Made by a program: the position numbers and the translations under genes
Shown here: piece by piece, positions 17,023 to 26,102 of the stretch
Position numbering within the stretch: the first letter of the stretch is position 1
Layout of the letters: every line of letters starts with the position of its first letter
Assembly (NCBI GenBank): GCA_023400405.1
Contig: JAEXFD010000030.1
Coordinates: forward strand, 124,001-188,000
DNA length: 64,000 nt
Direction: 5' to 3'
DNA from: Pseudomonadota bacterium
Lineage (GTDB): Bacteria; Pseudomonadota; Alphaproteobacteria; Sphingomonadales; Sphingomonadaceae
Notes under the pieces: generated by a model
Database searches by the model: none
What the model saw: the letters and a program-made list of their open reading frames with translations, nothing else
Told to the model about the DNA's origin: nothing

Positions 17023-19077
17023 ATGCGTGCATCTCTGCTTTGCGCCACCATGCTCACCGCCGTCTCGCTCCAGCCGGCGAACGCGCAGCGGTTTCGCGTG
17101 CCGCTCCCCGCCGCCAGCCCCACGCCCACCCCAAGCCCGAGCGCCACGCCGACACCCACGCCGAGCCGGGTGATGCTGCGCCCCCTGCCCGTCCGCCAGA
17201 CCGCCCCCGCGGCGGCTCCGGCACCGACACCCGCGCCCAGCGAAACGCCGGTGTTCCGGCCCCGCCCGATACGCCAGACCGCCCCGTCGCCGTCACCCAC
17301 CCCCGCCCCCACCCTGAGCACGCCGTTCGGTCGTACCCCGACGGCGCCGATCGGCACCGGCACACAGCGCCTGCCAACCGTCCAGGTGAAGCCGACCGGA
17401 ACCATGGCGCTCAACATCATCGATCGCGGCTATGCCGAGGCGGATGCCAACGGCGCCCGCACACTGACGATCGCAGCCTGCGTCGCCGACGAATATGGCA
17501 ATCCGGGCTCGATCAGCACGATGCGCTACGACATCGACCTGCCGGGGGGCCATCGCACCGGCGAAATGGAACTGTACATCCAGAAGGGCCAGAAGCCCGG
17601 GCCCAATAGTCCGACGGGCAAGAAGGCCGAGATCATCGGCAATTGCCGCAAGGCCGCCATCGCATTCAAGCCGTGCGAGGTCGCGCCGAAGGAATATCCG
17701 CTTTCGATCATGGCCGAGTTCGCCGACCGGGCGCCGATGTCCGTCAAGGACCAGACGATCCTGGCCGAATATCCGAGCAGCATCACGCTGTCGCCGGCGA
17801 GCTTCGAAAGCGGGCTGCCGCAGCAGGTGTCGGGCATGGTCAGCGCGCCGTGCAATGCGGCGGGCGGCGCCACCGTCACGCTCTCGTCCCATAACGGCCC
17901 GCCGGTCACGCTCACCACGGCCGCCAACGGCGCGTTTTCGGGCAGCTATGTCTTCACCAAGCCGGGCAAGGCGAGCCTCGACGCATCGGCGATGAGCGAC
18001 CAGATCCTCAGTTCCGAAACCTCGCTTTCGGTCTCGCCCGCGGCGCCGGCGGTGACGGCGCTGGTCGTCAACCAGCCCAAGCTCGCCAAGCTGTCATCCC
18101 CCACCACGTTCGCCGTGCGCGTGCGCCATGCAAAGAGCCAGATCGCCATGGCCGGTGCCAATGTGACGCTCAGCTATGCGGGAACCAGCTGCAAGGCAGT
18201 CAGCGCCGGCGACGGCACCGCCACCTGCGCGGTGACGCTGGGCGCCGACAAGGCCAATCTCGTCAACACCTCGCAGGTTCTTTCGGTCGCGGTCGCGGAC
18301 ACCGCATCGGTTGCGGTCGAAGGCCTCGGCAAGACCACGCTTGCCGACAAGCAGGGACTCGTCTCCTTCACCTTTGGCGGACTGATCGCGATGCCGATCA
18401 TCCAGGGCTCGAAGCCGGCGGGCGTGCTGCTGCAAAGCTTCAATCCGAAATGGAGCGGCACCGGCGCGCATCTCGACAATGGCGCGCTGCTGTATCCGGC
18501 CGCCGATTTCTCCAAGTCGCAGCCGTTCAACATCCCGACATTCAACAAAGCCGGCTTCAGCTATTATATCGACGGCGTGCTGGTCCGCACGGGAACGCTG
18601 GCGCTCGAAGCGCCCGCGCGCATCCGGATCCCGCTCAGCATCACCAGCAGCCTTCAAGGCCGCGGCCCCCGCATGAAGGGCTTCTGCTTCAGGCTCTATT
18701 GCCGGATCGTCGGCTATGACAATTCCACGCCCGACATCAATAACATCGCCCTCAAGGAGGGCTATGCCTCGATCGACCTGTTCGTCGAGAGCGGGCATGT
18801 GAAGGCGCGGATGGGCCCTTCGGGCGGTGATCTCGACTTCAGCTGCGGCGGCGTCGGATCGCTGGTCTGCAGCTATGTCCGCGATGCGGCCAATGGCGAA
18901 ATGCACAAGCAGATGGACAAGATGGTCGGCTCATCGACGATGCTGGGCGCCGCGAGCAGCAACATCGACGCGACGATCCAGAAGAACCTGGCCCTTTGGG
19001 GCATCGCCTCGCTGACCGACATCGCCCTGACGCCCGACGGCTCGATCACCGTCACCGGCACGCCGATCCTCAAATAG
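17023..19077 (+). CDS. Large secreted Pro/Thr/Ser-rich protein with Ig-like segments
   Basis: A 684-residue protein without a recognised family. The signal peptide MRASLLCATMLTAVSLQPANAQ is followed by a ~95-residue low-complexity linker of Pro, Thr, Ser and Ala (SPTPTPSPSATPTPTPS) that contains two VRQTAP/IRQTAP copies. From ~residue 125 on there are beta-rich segments resembling bacterial Ig-like domains (GMVSAPCNAAGGATVTLSSHNGPPVTLTTAANGAFSGSYVFTKPG style, with a second copy at ~365-430 including SYAGTSCKAVSAGDGTATC). The C-terminal third (FNIPTFNKAGFSYYIDGVLV onward) is unlike the rest. It is probably anchored or exposed at the surface. It is the last gene of the run after the OmpA lipoprotein, 46 bases downstream. 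A structural role in the envelope is inference. Confidence 0.72.
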   Translation: MRASLLCATMLTAVSLQPANAQRFRVPLPAASPTPTPSPSATPTPTPSRVMLRPLPVRQTAPAAAPAPTPAPSETPVFRPRPIRQTAPSPSPTPAPTLSTPFGRTPTAPIGTGTQRLPTVQVKPTGTMALNIIDRGYAEADANGARTLTIAACVADEYGNPGSISTMRYDIDLPGGHRTGEMELYIQKGQKPGPNSPTGKKAEIIGNCRKAAIAFKPCEVAPKEYPLSIMAEFADRAPMSVKDQTILAEYPSSITLSPASFESGLPQQVSGMVSAPCNAAGGATVTLSSHNGPPVTLTTAANGAFSGSYVFTKPGKASLDASAMSDQILSSETSLSVSPAAPAVTALVVNQPKLAKLSSPTTFAVRVRHAKSQIAMAGANVTLSYAGTSCKAVSAGDGTATCAVTLGADKANLVNTSQVLSVAVADTASVAVEGLGKTTLADKQGLVSFTFGGLIAMPIIQGSKPAGVLLQSFNPKWSGTGAHLDNGALLYPAADFSKSQPFNIPTFNKAGFSYYIDGVLVRTGTLALEAPARIRIPLSITSSLQGRGPRMKGFCFRLYCRIVGYDNSTPDINNIALKEGYASIDLFVESGHVKARMGPSGGDLDFSCGGVGSLVCSYVRDAANGEMHKQMDKMVGSSTMLGAASSNIDATIQKNLALWGIASLTDIALTPDGSITVTGTPILK

Positions 19078-19214
19078 GGGTCGGAGCGGGGACCGGGTTG
19101 GGGAGGTCCGCAGCCGGTGAGATAGCCTGGCCGCGGGCCTGTCCCTTCGATGAGCCCGCGAACGCCGGTACCGAAGTGTCCTTCGAGGGCCGATCCGCCG
19201 CCCGGCGACGGCGA

Positions 19215-20189
19215 TCAGCGCTCGACGAACTTCTGTACCCGCTGCCCGGCGATATCCACGACGTAAATGGCATTGTCCGGCCCCGCAGCAACGTCATGCG
19301 CGCCCCAGAACTGCCCATCATAATTGCCGAAGCGCCCGACCCGCGCCCTGACCCGGCCCAACCCGTCCACAATGACCAGTCCGGCCCGGTCGGGGCCACT
19401 AGCGGGGTGCTCACCGCCGTCCAGGACGGCGACCCGGCCATCCCTGAACACGGCCAGCCCGAATGGGCGCCCGATCGCAGCCGACTTCCACTCCGAGAGA
19501 TATCGTCCCTCCGCGCTGAACAGCTCGATCCGATCATTCTCCCGATCGGCGACGAGAATCCGGCCGCTGGCATCGACTGCGATCGCATGAGGTATGGTGA
19601 ACTGGCCGCTGCCCCTGCCTGCCGCTCCCCATTGCCGGCGATATCGGCCTTCGCGATCGAAGACGATCACTCTTGAATTGCCATAACCGTCACTGACCAG
19701 GACATCGCCGTCTTGCGAAAAGGCGACGTCGGTCGGTTTATCGAAATGCCGCTCGTCCGATCCGGCCTTTCCCGGTGTCCCAAGCGTCTTGAGAACCCTG
19801 CCGAAGCGATCGAGTTCGACGACCTGGTTGAGGCCGACATCCGTCACCCAGACATGGTCTTCCCGATCGATCGAAATTCCATGCGGCATGGCGAACAGGT
19901 TGGCGCCAAACTCCCGCAGCAGCCTACCGCTCTTGCCGTCGAAGACGCGGATGGTCGGTTCGTTGATCGGGTCGGTCGGCAAAGGCTCTTTCCAGCCACG
20001 CATCCCCCGGTCGAACACGTAAACCTCGTTTCGACTGTCAACGGCCACGCCCGCCAGCATTCCCAGCGTCCTTCCCTCCGGGAGGATCGGCCAGCCGTGC
20101 ACCACGTGCGGGACGACGTTCGTCTCGGCCGACAGCTGGGGAACGGCGAGCAGCGCCGCGGCAATGATCCCGAAAGCCAACAATCTCAT
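19215..20189 (-). CDS. Secreted NHL-repeat beta-propeller protein
   Basis: A 324-residue protein with a signal peptide (MRLLAFGIIAAALLAVPQLSAE). The remainder is built of NHL repeats: LAGVAVDSRNEVYVFDRG, PHGISIDREDHVWVTDVGLNQVVELDRFG, PTDVAFSQDGDVLVSDGYGNSRVIVFDREG, PHAIAVDASGRILVADRENDRIELFSAEG and AHDVAAGPDNAIYVVDIAGQRVQKF. These predict a six-bladed propeller. Similar proteins are often labelled peptidyl-alpha-hydroxyglycine lyase family, because that enzyme uses the same fold. Catalytic activity cannot be claimed here. The ATG at 20187-20189 is chosen because it starts the signal peptide; the longer open frame has no leader. It stands alone on the minus strand and converges with the Ig-like gene. 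Confidence 0.85.
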   Translation of the reverse strand: MRLLAFGIIAAALLAVPQLSAETNVVPHVVHGWPILPEGRTLGMLAGVAVDSRNEVYVFDRGMRGWKEPLPTDPINEPTIRVFDGKSGRLLREFGANLFAMPHGISIDREDHVWVTDVGLNQVVELDRFGRVLKTLGTPGKAGSDERHFDKPTDVAFSQDGDVLVSDGYGNSRVIVFDREGRYRRQWGAAGRGSGQFTIPHAIAVDASGRILVADRENDRIELFSAEGRYLSEWKSAAIGRPFGLAVFRDGRVAVLDGGEHPASGPDRAGLVIVDGLGRVRARVGRFGNYDGQFWGAHDVAAGPDNAIYVVDIAGQRVQKFVER

Positions 20190-20347
20190 TTGTCGATCCC
20201 GATGCGGCGGCGACTGAGCGGTAACCTGCGACAGACAAGGCATGTTCGCAATGGGCCTCAAGGCCGCCCAATCCGCCACCGCGATCGTCGGGATTACCTT
20301 CCGGCCGACGAACGCGAGCCCCCCAGGCCGGGGGAGCCCCGTCCGTC

Positions 20348-20953
20348 TCAAGGCAGCTTGGGCAGGACCTTCTCCGCCACGGCGACCGCGATCTTGCGCA
20401 TTTCCGCCTTGGGGACGAGCGGGTAGCCAGAGTGATTGGCGGGGTCATGCATCATCGGCGCGAGGACCTCGACATAGGCGTCGCCCTTGCGGACCGCGAG
20501 TTCGTTGTTCATCCCCCAAAAGGCCTCGTCACCGAGCTTGGGCAGTTCGGCGCCATTCTTCTTCAGCAGTCCGGCGGTGTCCTTGCCGGCGCCGCCCTTG
20601 TCGGCCACCGATTGGCCCATGCCCTGCAGCAGGTTGGCGGCCTGGTGGTTGGCCTGCATCTGCTTGATCCCGCCGCTGGCCAGCACCTGCAGCCGCAGCG
20701 CTTCGGTCCGACCCTGGTAATAGCAGGTATTGTCGTCCCGCTTGGTGCCGATCACCGCGTCGGTCGTGATCGCGCTCACTTCCTCGCCTGTCAGCAGGCT
20801 GCACGGATCGATATCCTTGGCCGCGCTCTCGGCGACGGCCGGAGCGTCGCCGGCAGCCGCCTGCTCGGCGACCTGCTTCTGGCCACCTCCACACCCGCTC
20901 AGAGACAGCGCGGTCGCGACGACGGCCGCGGTGATCTTCAACGACTCCAGCAT
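20348..20953 (-). CDS. Putative lipoprotein, DUF3558-like
   Basis: A 201-residue lipoprotein: leader MLESLKITAAVVATALSLSGC with lipobox LSGC, then a Gly/Gln/Ala linker. The folded part starts DIDPCSLLTGEEVSAI, with a second Cys in DDNTCYYQGR, then LRLQVLASGG, LPKLGDEAFWGMNNELAVRKGDAYVEV and a C-terminal helix RKIAVAVAEKVLPKL. The DPCSLLT---V--- opening with a later Cys is characteristic of DUF3558-like small domains. It shares layout with the lipoprotein at 14836-15375. Its start lies three bases after the DUF3137 gene stop, so it is the last gene of the lemA operon. The function is unknown. Confidence 0.82.
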   Translation of the reverse strand: MLESLKITAAVVATALSLSGCGGGQKQVAEQAAAGDAPAVAESAAKDIDPCSLLTGEEVSAITTDAVIGTKRDDNTCYYQGRTEALRLQVLASGGIKQMQANHQAANLLQGMGQSVADKGGAGKDTAGLLKKNGAELPKLGDEAFWGMNNELAVRKGDAYVEVLAPMMHDPANHSGYPLVPKAEMRKIAVAVAEKVLPKLP

Positions 20954-20956
20954 CTT

Positions 20957-22135
20957 CTATCCTCCACTGATGGATCCCGTGTTCCCGGCCCGCACGCGAA
21001 CCGACTGGTCGAGGTCGAGCACCGCTTCGGCCACCGCGAGCACGGCCGCGATGTCGGCATGCAACCTCGCGAGTGCGGCTCGGCTCGCCGCCGGCTGCGC
21101 GTAGGAGGGCGGCTCGAACAGGTCGGTGTCGTCGCATTTGGGCAGCGCGATCGTCAGCATCGCGTCCTCTGCAAAGGCGAGCGGAGCACGAAAACCGGTC
21201 CGCTCGCCGAGCGCGAGAAAGCGCTGCATGAATGCCGGGGTGAGCAGCGCCCGCGCGGCGATCTGATCGGTCCCGAACACCTGATAGCGCCGCTCGAAAT
21301 CGGGATCTTCCAGCCGCACCCGCTCGCCTTGCTGGCACAGCAGGTCGCGCAGCGCGCCGAACGCGCCTTCGTCCGCGAGGATGGTGGTGGTGCCGTGCAA
21401 CGAACGGGGCAAGGTGATCCGGACGAGCAGGCCGTCGAACACCTCGACGCGCGACTTGTCCTGGTCCTTTTCCAGCCGCAGTTCGACGATGCTGACCGGG
21501 ACGTCCCGGTAATCGCCGATGATCTCGTCCTCGACGCGTGAATGGTCGAACGCGCCGAAAAGCCGGTGGCGACGCAGCGGCTCCAGGTCGATGTCCTGCG
21601 CGGCGCGATAGCAAAGCGGGCCGAAACCGGCGGCAAGCCGGGGCAGCACCTCGACCTTGTACATCTGGCGGTAGCGTTCGGCGAGCGCCGCCGCGGCCCA
21701 GGCCCAGCCGATACCGGCGCCCATCAGACTGAATGCGCCGAGCGGCAGCAGCCCGGGCGGGTCGTGCCGGAATTGCAGCCAGCACCACAGGCCCACGCCT
21801 CCAGCCAATCCGACCGGAAACCGTGTGCGCATCCGCCGCGCGATCTCCGCCGCCATGACCACGCGCGCCGATTCGAGACGGGCGAGCGCTTCGGCCAGCC
21901 CAGGGTCGATTGGGCCTTTCTCGTCGTCCCCGTCCTCGCCGCCGCCAAGCTTCGATGCGAGGAAGACGGCGAGCAGCCGGTCGCCGAAGAAGTAGAAGCC
22001 GGCCGCCCCGATCAAGGCGTTGGCCCAGTGCCCGGCGAACAATGCGCAGATGAAGATCAGGGCGCTCAGCGTCCCGATCAGCGCCGCATCCACCGTCCGG
22101 GCGCTGCCCTTCGCCTCAGAGATAGGCTGCGGCAT
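20957..22135 (-). CDS. DUF3137-domain membrane protein
   Basis: A 392-residue protein with two N-terminal hydrophobic segments (DAALIGTLSALIFICALFAGHW, LIGAAGFYFFGDRLLAVFLA) and a second pair around residue 110-150 (FPVGLAGGVGLWCWLQF, LLPLGAFSLMGAGIGWAWAAAALA). The large soluble part contains GFGPLCYRAAQDIDLEPLRRHRLFGAFD, RVEDEIIGDYRDVPVSIVELRLE and FDGLLVRITLPRSLHGTTTIL, which is the DUF3137 signature often found next to lemA. The ATG at 22133-22135 overlaps the 3' end of lemA by 20 bases, so the two are translationally coupled. The function is unknown; a membrane-associated partner of LemA is likely. Confidence 0.85.
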   Translation of the reverse strand: MPQPISEAKGSARTVDAALIGTLSALIFICALFAGHWANALIGAAGFYFFGDRLLAVFLASKLGGGEDGDDEKGPIDPGLAEALARLESARVVMAAEIARRMRTRFPVGLAGGVGLWCWLQFRHDPPGLLPLGAFSLMGAGIGWAWAAAALAERYRQMYKVEVLPRLAAGFGPLCYRAAQDIDLEPLRRHRLFGAFDHSRVEDEIIGDYRDVPVSIVELRLEKDQDKSRVEVFDGLLVRITLPRSLHGTTTILADEGAFGALRDLLCQQGERVRLEDPDFERRYQVFGTDQIAARALLTPAFMQRFLALGERTGFRAPLAFAEDAMLTIALPKCDDTDLFEPPSYAQPAASRAALARLHADIAAVLAVAEAVLDLDQSVRVRAGNTGSISGG

Positions 22136-22685
22136 CGATCGCTCCGCGTTGCTCGGCGGCGGCCTCGAAGAAAGGCGGGATCGAGCCGGCTCCGGCGAGG
22201 CCGGCGAGCAGCGTGCCCGGGAAGATCTGGGTCGCATTGCGCAGCTGGGCGACGGCGCTGTTGTAGTAGCGGCGGGAAGCCGCGATGTTGGTTTCGACTT
22301 CGAGCAGGCTGCGCTGGGCCTCAAGCATCGGAGCCTGCGATTTGAGATCCGGATAGTTCTCCGCCACGGCGAATAGCCGCTGGAGATCGGCGCCGAGCTT
22401 TTCCTCGGCGGCGAACTTCTGCGCGATCGCAGGCGCGCCCGTCGCGCCGATCGCCTGCCGCCCCTGCGCCCGAAGCCGTGTGATCTCCTCGAGCAAGTCC
22501 TGCTCATGCGCCATGAAGCGCTTCGCAATCGCGAGCAGATTCGGAATCAGGTCATGCCGCTGGGCAAGCTGAACATCCACCCCACCCAACGCCTCCCCGA
22601 CCTGGTTTTTGCGCCGGACGATCGATGCGTACCAGGCGTATAGCACCAGCAGCACCGGTACCGCGAGAAGGATGGCAGTTGTCAT
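22116..22685 (-). CDS. lemA: LemA-family membrane protein
   Basis: A 189-residue protein. One N-terminal transmembrane helix (AILLAVPVLLVLYAWYASIV) is followed by the LemA helical bundle: QVGEALGGVDVQLAQRHDLIPNLLAIAKRF, the hallmark VQLAQRHDLIPNL, then LGADLQRLFAVAENYPDLKSQ and LEVETNIAASRRYYNSAVAQLRNATQIFPG, with Y-N---------FP typical of the family. The N-terminus is likely periplasmic and the bundle cytoplasmic or exposed; the topology is debated in the family. It is first in a three-gene operon with DUF3137 and a lipoprotein. The role is unknown. Confidence 0.92.
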   Translation of the reverse strand: MTTAILLAVPVLLVLYAWYASIVRRKNQVGEALGGVDVQLAQRHDLIPNLLAIAKRFMAHEQDLLEEITRLRAQGRQAIGATGAPAIAQKFAAEEKLGADLQRLFAVAENYPDLKSQAPMLEAQRSLLEVETNIAASRRYYNSAVAQLRNATQIFPGTLLAGLAGAGSIPPFFEAAAEQRGAIDAAAYL

Positions 22686-22871
22686 GACGCGTCTCCCCCC
22701 ATTCGCCGCGTGCGGGCGAAGGTGTCATCGGGGAGAACGGGAAACGTCGGCGCTTTCGGACACCATATTATCCCTGGCCACAACGCGATTGGATCGCAGC
22801 CTCCGCCGCATCGACTGGCGCCGAGGGATTTCGCTGCCCCGCGTTGCAGCCGGAAGGTGCAGCCGCTGCAA

Positions 22872-25800
22872 CTACCCATCTCGACCCTCTTCAGGCTTGG
22901 AATCGCGCTCCTCGGTCATGCCAAGGACGACCTTGGCGATGGCCGGGAGCACCAGCAGCGTGAGGATGGTGGCGGCGATCAGGCCGCCGATGACGGTGGT
23001 GGCGAGCGGCTTCTGGACCTCGGCACCGGTGCCGTGGGCGAGCGCCATCGGCACGAAGCCGATCGCGGGGACGAAGCCGGTCATGAGGACCGCACGCATC
23101 TTCTCGGCCATGCCCTCGCGGATCGCCTCGGCCAGGGCGAGCCCCGCCTCCAGCCGCTCGCGGATCGCCGTCATCACGACGAGACCGTTGAGCACCGCCA
23201 CGCCGGCCAGGCAGATGAAGCCGACCGCGGCGGAGACCGAGAAGGCGATACCGGTCAGCGCCAAGGTGAACACGCCGCCGGCAAGGCCGAGCGGCACGGC
23301 GAGGAACACCGCTGCCGCGCGGCCGAGGCCGCCGAGCGCCATGTAGAGCAGGCCGAAGATGATCGCGAAGCAGATCGGCACCACGATCGACAAGCGCTGC
23401 GAGGCCGCCTGGAGGTTCTGGAACTGTCCGTCCCACTCCAGATAATAGCCTGCGGGCAACTTTACCTGCCCTACTTTCGCCATCGCCTCGTCGACGAACG
23501 AGCCGGCGTCACGGTCGCGCAGGTTCATCTGGATCACGACGCGGCGCTTGCCGTTCTCGCGGGTGATCTGGTTGAGCCCGTCGGTGAAGCGGATCTGCGC
23601 GACCTGGGCGAGCGGGATCGACCGCCGCGCCTGGCCCTCCTGCTGGGGCAGCATGACCGGCAGCGCCATCACATCGTCGAGATTGGCACGCGTCGTCTCC
23701 GGGACGCGCACCACGACTTCGTAGCGGCGATCGCCCTCGAAGAGCAGGCCGGACTCGCGTCCGCCCATCGCCGTGGAGACGGTGTCCGCGACTTCCTTCA
23801 CCGTCAGCCCGTAGCGGGCGATCGCGGCGCGATCGAAGCGGACATCGAGGGTCGGTGCGCCGCCGGTCTGGTCCGCCTTGACGCTCGCCGCGCCCCTTAT
23901 GCCTTGGAGCACCCGGACGATCTCGTTCGCCGAGGCCGACATCTTGTCGAGATCGTCGCCATAGAGCTTGATCGCGACGTCGCCGCGCACACCCGCGATC
24001 AGCTCGTTGAAGCGCAGCTGGATCGGCTGGCTCAGCTCGTAGAGATTGCCGAGCTGGCTGCCTGCGGCCTTTTCGACGCGTGCAAGCACCTGCTCCTTGG
24101 TGGTGACGCCGGCCGGCCACTGGTACTGTGGCTTCAGGATGACGAAGGCGTCCGAGACGTTGGGCGGCATCGGGTCAGTGGCGACCTCCGCCGTGCCGGT
24201 CTTGGAGAACATGAGTTCGACTTCGGGGAGCTTGCGCACCGCCGCCTCGACCTTTCGCTGCATCGCGAGCGACTGGTCCATGCTGACCGAGGGCACGCGC
24301 GTCGAGGCGAGTGCCACATTCTTCTCGTCGAGCTGGGGAATGAACTCCGATCCCAGCAATCCGAAGGCGGGCACCGCGGCGAGGAAGAAGGCGATGCCAC
24401 CGAGGATGAATGGCCAGGGCCGCGTGATCGCCTTGTCGAGCAGCGGCAGATAGCGCTCCTTCGACTTGCGGATGAGCCAAACCTCCTTCTCGGCAACGCG
24501 CCCTCGGATGAGCAAAGCGACGAGCGCCGGGACCAAGGTGATCGCGAGGATGAAGGCCGCGACCAGCGCCAGCATAATGGTGATGGCCATCGGCGAGAAG
24601 GTCTTGCCCTCCACCCCGGTGAACATCAGCAGCGGCGCGAAGGCGAGCAGGATGATCGCCTGACCGAACACGGTCGGCCGGATCATCTCTTGGCTCGCCC
24701 GCATCGTTTCCTCGAGCCGCTCGGACAGATCGAGCAGCCGGCCCTCATGCGCCTGGCGATGCGCGAGCCGTGCCAGGCAGTTCTCGATGATGATCACCGC
24801 GCCATCGACGATCAGGCCGAAGTCGAGCGCGCCGAGACTCATCAGGTTTCCGGGCACCCGGAACGCGTTCATCCCACAAGCCATCATCAAGAAGGAGAAG
24901 GGAATGACGAGCACGGCAATGACCGCCGCGCGCCAATTGCCGAGCAGCAAGAACAGGGCGACCGCGACCAGCAGGGCGCCCTCGGTCAGGTTGCGCTCGA
25001 CGGTCGAGACGGTCGCGTTGACCAGCTTGGCGCGGTCGAGCACCACCTGGACCTTGATGCCGGGCGGCAGGGTCTTGGCGACCTGGTCGAGCTTGTCGCC
25101 GACAGACTTGGCGACGAGGCGGCTATTCTCGCCGATCAGCATCAGCGCGGTGCCGACCACCGCCTCCTCACCGTTCATGCTCGCGGCACCGGTGCGCAGG
25201 TCACCGCCGACCTTGACCGTGGCGATCTGGCCGACCGTGATCGGCACGCCGCCCCGCGTCGCCGCGATCGCGTTGCGGATCTCCTCGACCGAGCGGATGC
25301 GGGCGTCGGCACGGACGAGATAGGCTTCGCCGGCGCGGTTGAAGAAATTGGCGCCGACCGCAAGGTTGGCATTCTCCAGCGCCTCGCCGAGCTCGCTGTA
25401 CGAGATGCCGTAGTTGGTGAGCTTCACGGGGTCGGGCTCGACCACGAAGGTCTTGGCATAGCCGCCGATCGAATCGACGCCGGCGACGCCCGAGACGGTG
25501 CGCAGCTGGGGCCGGATGATCCAGTCCTGCACCGTGCGCAGATAGCCGGCCTTAGCGACCTCGTCGGTGAGCTTCTCGCCCTCGGGCGTCAGGTAGCTGC
25601 CGTCCGACTGCCAGCCGGGCTGGCCATCGGCGGTCTTCGCGCCCTTGCCGCCCGGATTGGCATAGCCGACCGTGTACATGACGACTTCGCCGAGGCCCGT
25701 GGTGACCGGCCCGATCTGTGGCTGGACGCCCCGGGGCAGGCTCTCCTGCGCCTGCGTCAATCGCTCGCCGACCTGCTGGCGGGCGAAATAGAGATCGGCC

Positions 25801-26099
25801 GAATCCGAGAAGATCGCCGTCACCTGGCTGAAGCCGTTGCGCGACAACGAACGCGTCGTCTCCAGGCCGGGAATGCCGGCGAGTGCCGTCTCGATCGGAT
25901 ACGTGACCAGCTTCTCCATCTCGACGGGCGAGAGCCCGCGGTCGATGGTGTTGATCTGCACCTGCTTGTTGGTGATGTCGGGGACGGCATCGATCGGCAG
26001 CTTGGTGAGCTGCCTGGCGCCGAGGCCGGCAATCGCTAGGAAGACGAAGAGGACCGCCCAGCGTGCGCGCACTGAGAGCGCCATGATCGTTGCGATCAT
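22872..26099 (-). CDS. czcA: CzcA-type RND heavy-metal efflux pump
   Basis: A 1075-residue inner-membrane RND transporter, the proton-driven pump of a tripartite metal efflux system. The N-terminus ALSVRARWAVLFVFLAIAG precedes PDITNKQVQINT and YPIETALAGIPG, typical of heavy-metal RND proteins. TM4 carries DFGLIVDGAVIIIEN (D~426, D~432, E~439), the pattern of pumps for divalent ions (Zn, Co, Cd, Ni) rather than the CusA pattern for Cu(I)/Ag(I). The C-terminus is hydrophilic (TEERDSKPEEGRDG). Length is normal. It starts three bases after the adaptor gene stop, as the last gene of czcI-C-B-A order. Confidence 0.95.
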   Translation of the reverse strand: MIATIMALSVRARWAVLFVFLAIAGLGARQLTKLPIDAVPDITNKQVQINTIDRGLSPVEMEKLVTYPIETALAGIPGLETTRSLSRNGFSQVTAIFSDSADLYFARQQVGERLTQAQESLPRGVQPQIGPVTTGLGEVVMYTVGYANPGGKGAKTADGQPGWQSDGSYLTPEGEKLTDEVAKAGYLRTVQDWIIRPQLRTVSGVAGVDSIGGYAKTFVVEPDPVKLTNYGISYSELGEALENANLAVGANFFNRAGEAYLVRADARIRSVEEIRNAIAATRGGVPITVGQIATVKVGGDLRTGAASMNGEEAVVGTALMLIGENSRLVAKSVGDKLDQVAKTLPPGIKVQVVLDRAKLVNATVSTVERNLTEGALLVAVALFLLLGNWRAAVIAVLVIPFSFLMMACGMNAFRVPGNLMSLGALDFGLIVDGAVIIIENCLARLAHRQAHEGRLLDLSERLEETMRASQEMIRPTVFGQAIILLAFAPLLMFTGVEGKTFSPMAITIMLALVAAFILAITLVPALVALLIRGRVAEKEVWLIRKSKERYLPLLDKAITRPWPFILGGIAFFLAAVPAFGLLGSEFIPQLDEKNVALASTRVPSVSMDQSLAMQRKVEAAVRKLPEVELMFSKTGTAEVATDPMPPNVSDAFVILKPQYQWPAGVTTKEQVLARVEKAAGSQLGNLYELSQPIQLRFNELIAGVRGDVAIKLYGDDLDKMSASANEIVRVLQGIRGAASVKADQTGGAPTLDVRFDRAAIARYGLTVKEVADTVSTAMGGRESGLLFEGDRRYEVVVRVPETTRANLDDVMALPVMLPQQEGQARRSIPLAQVAQIRFTDGLNQITRENGKRRVVIQMNLRDRDAGSFVDEAMAKVGQVKLPAGYYLEWDGQFQNLQAASQRLSIVVPICFAIIFGLLYMALGGLGRAAAVFLAVPLGLAGGVFTLALTGIAFSVSAAVGFICLAGVAVLNGLVVMTAIRERLEAGLALAEAIREGMAEKMRAVLMTGFVPAIGFVPMALAHGTGAEVQKPLATTVIGGLIAATILTLLVLPAIAKVVLGMTEERDSKPEEGRDG

Positions 26100-26102
26100 C
26101 GC

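Noticed and set aside
22710..26039. 1109-codon plus-strand open frame opposite czcA
   Set aside because: Composition (Asp/Arg/His/Leu repeats) is that of an antisense shadow; the minus strand encodes a complete RND pump.
22872..26099. Copper/silver (CusA) assignment
   Set aside because: TM4 has DFG---DGA----EN, the pattern of divalent-metal pumps.
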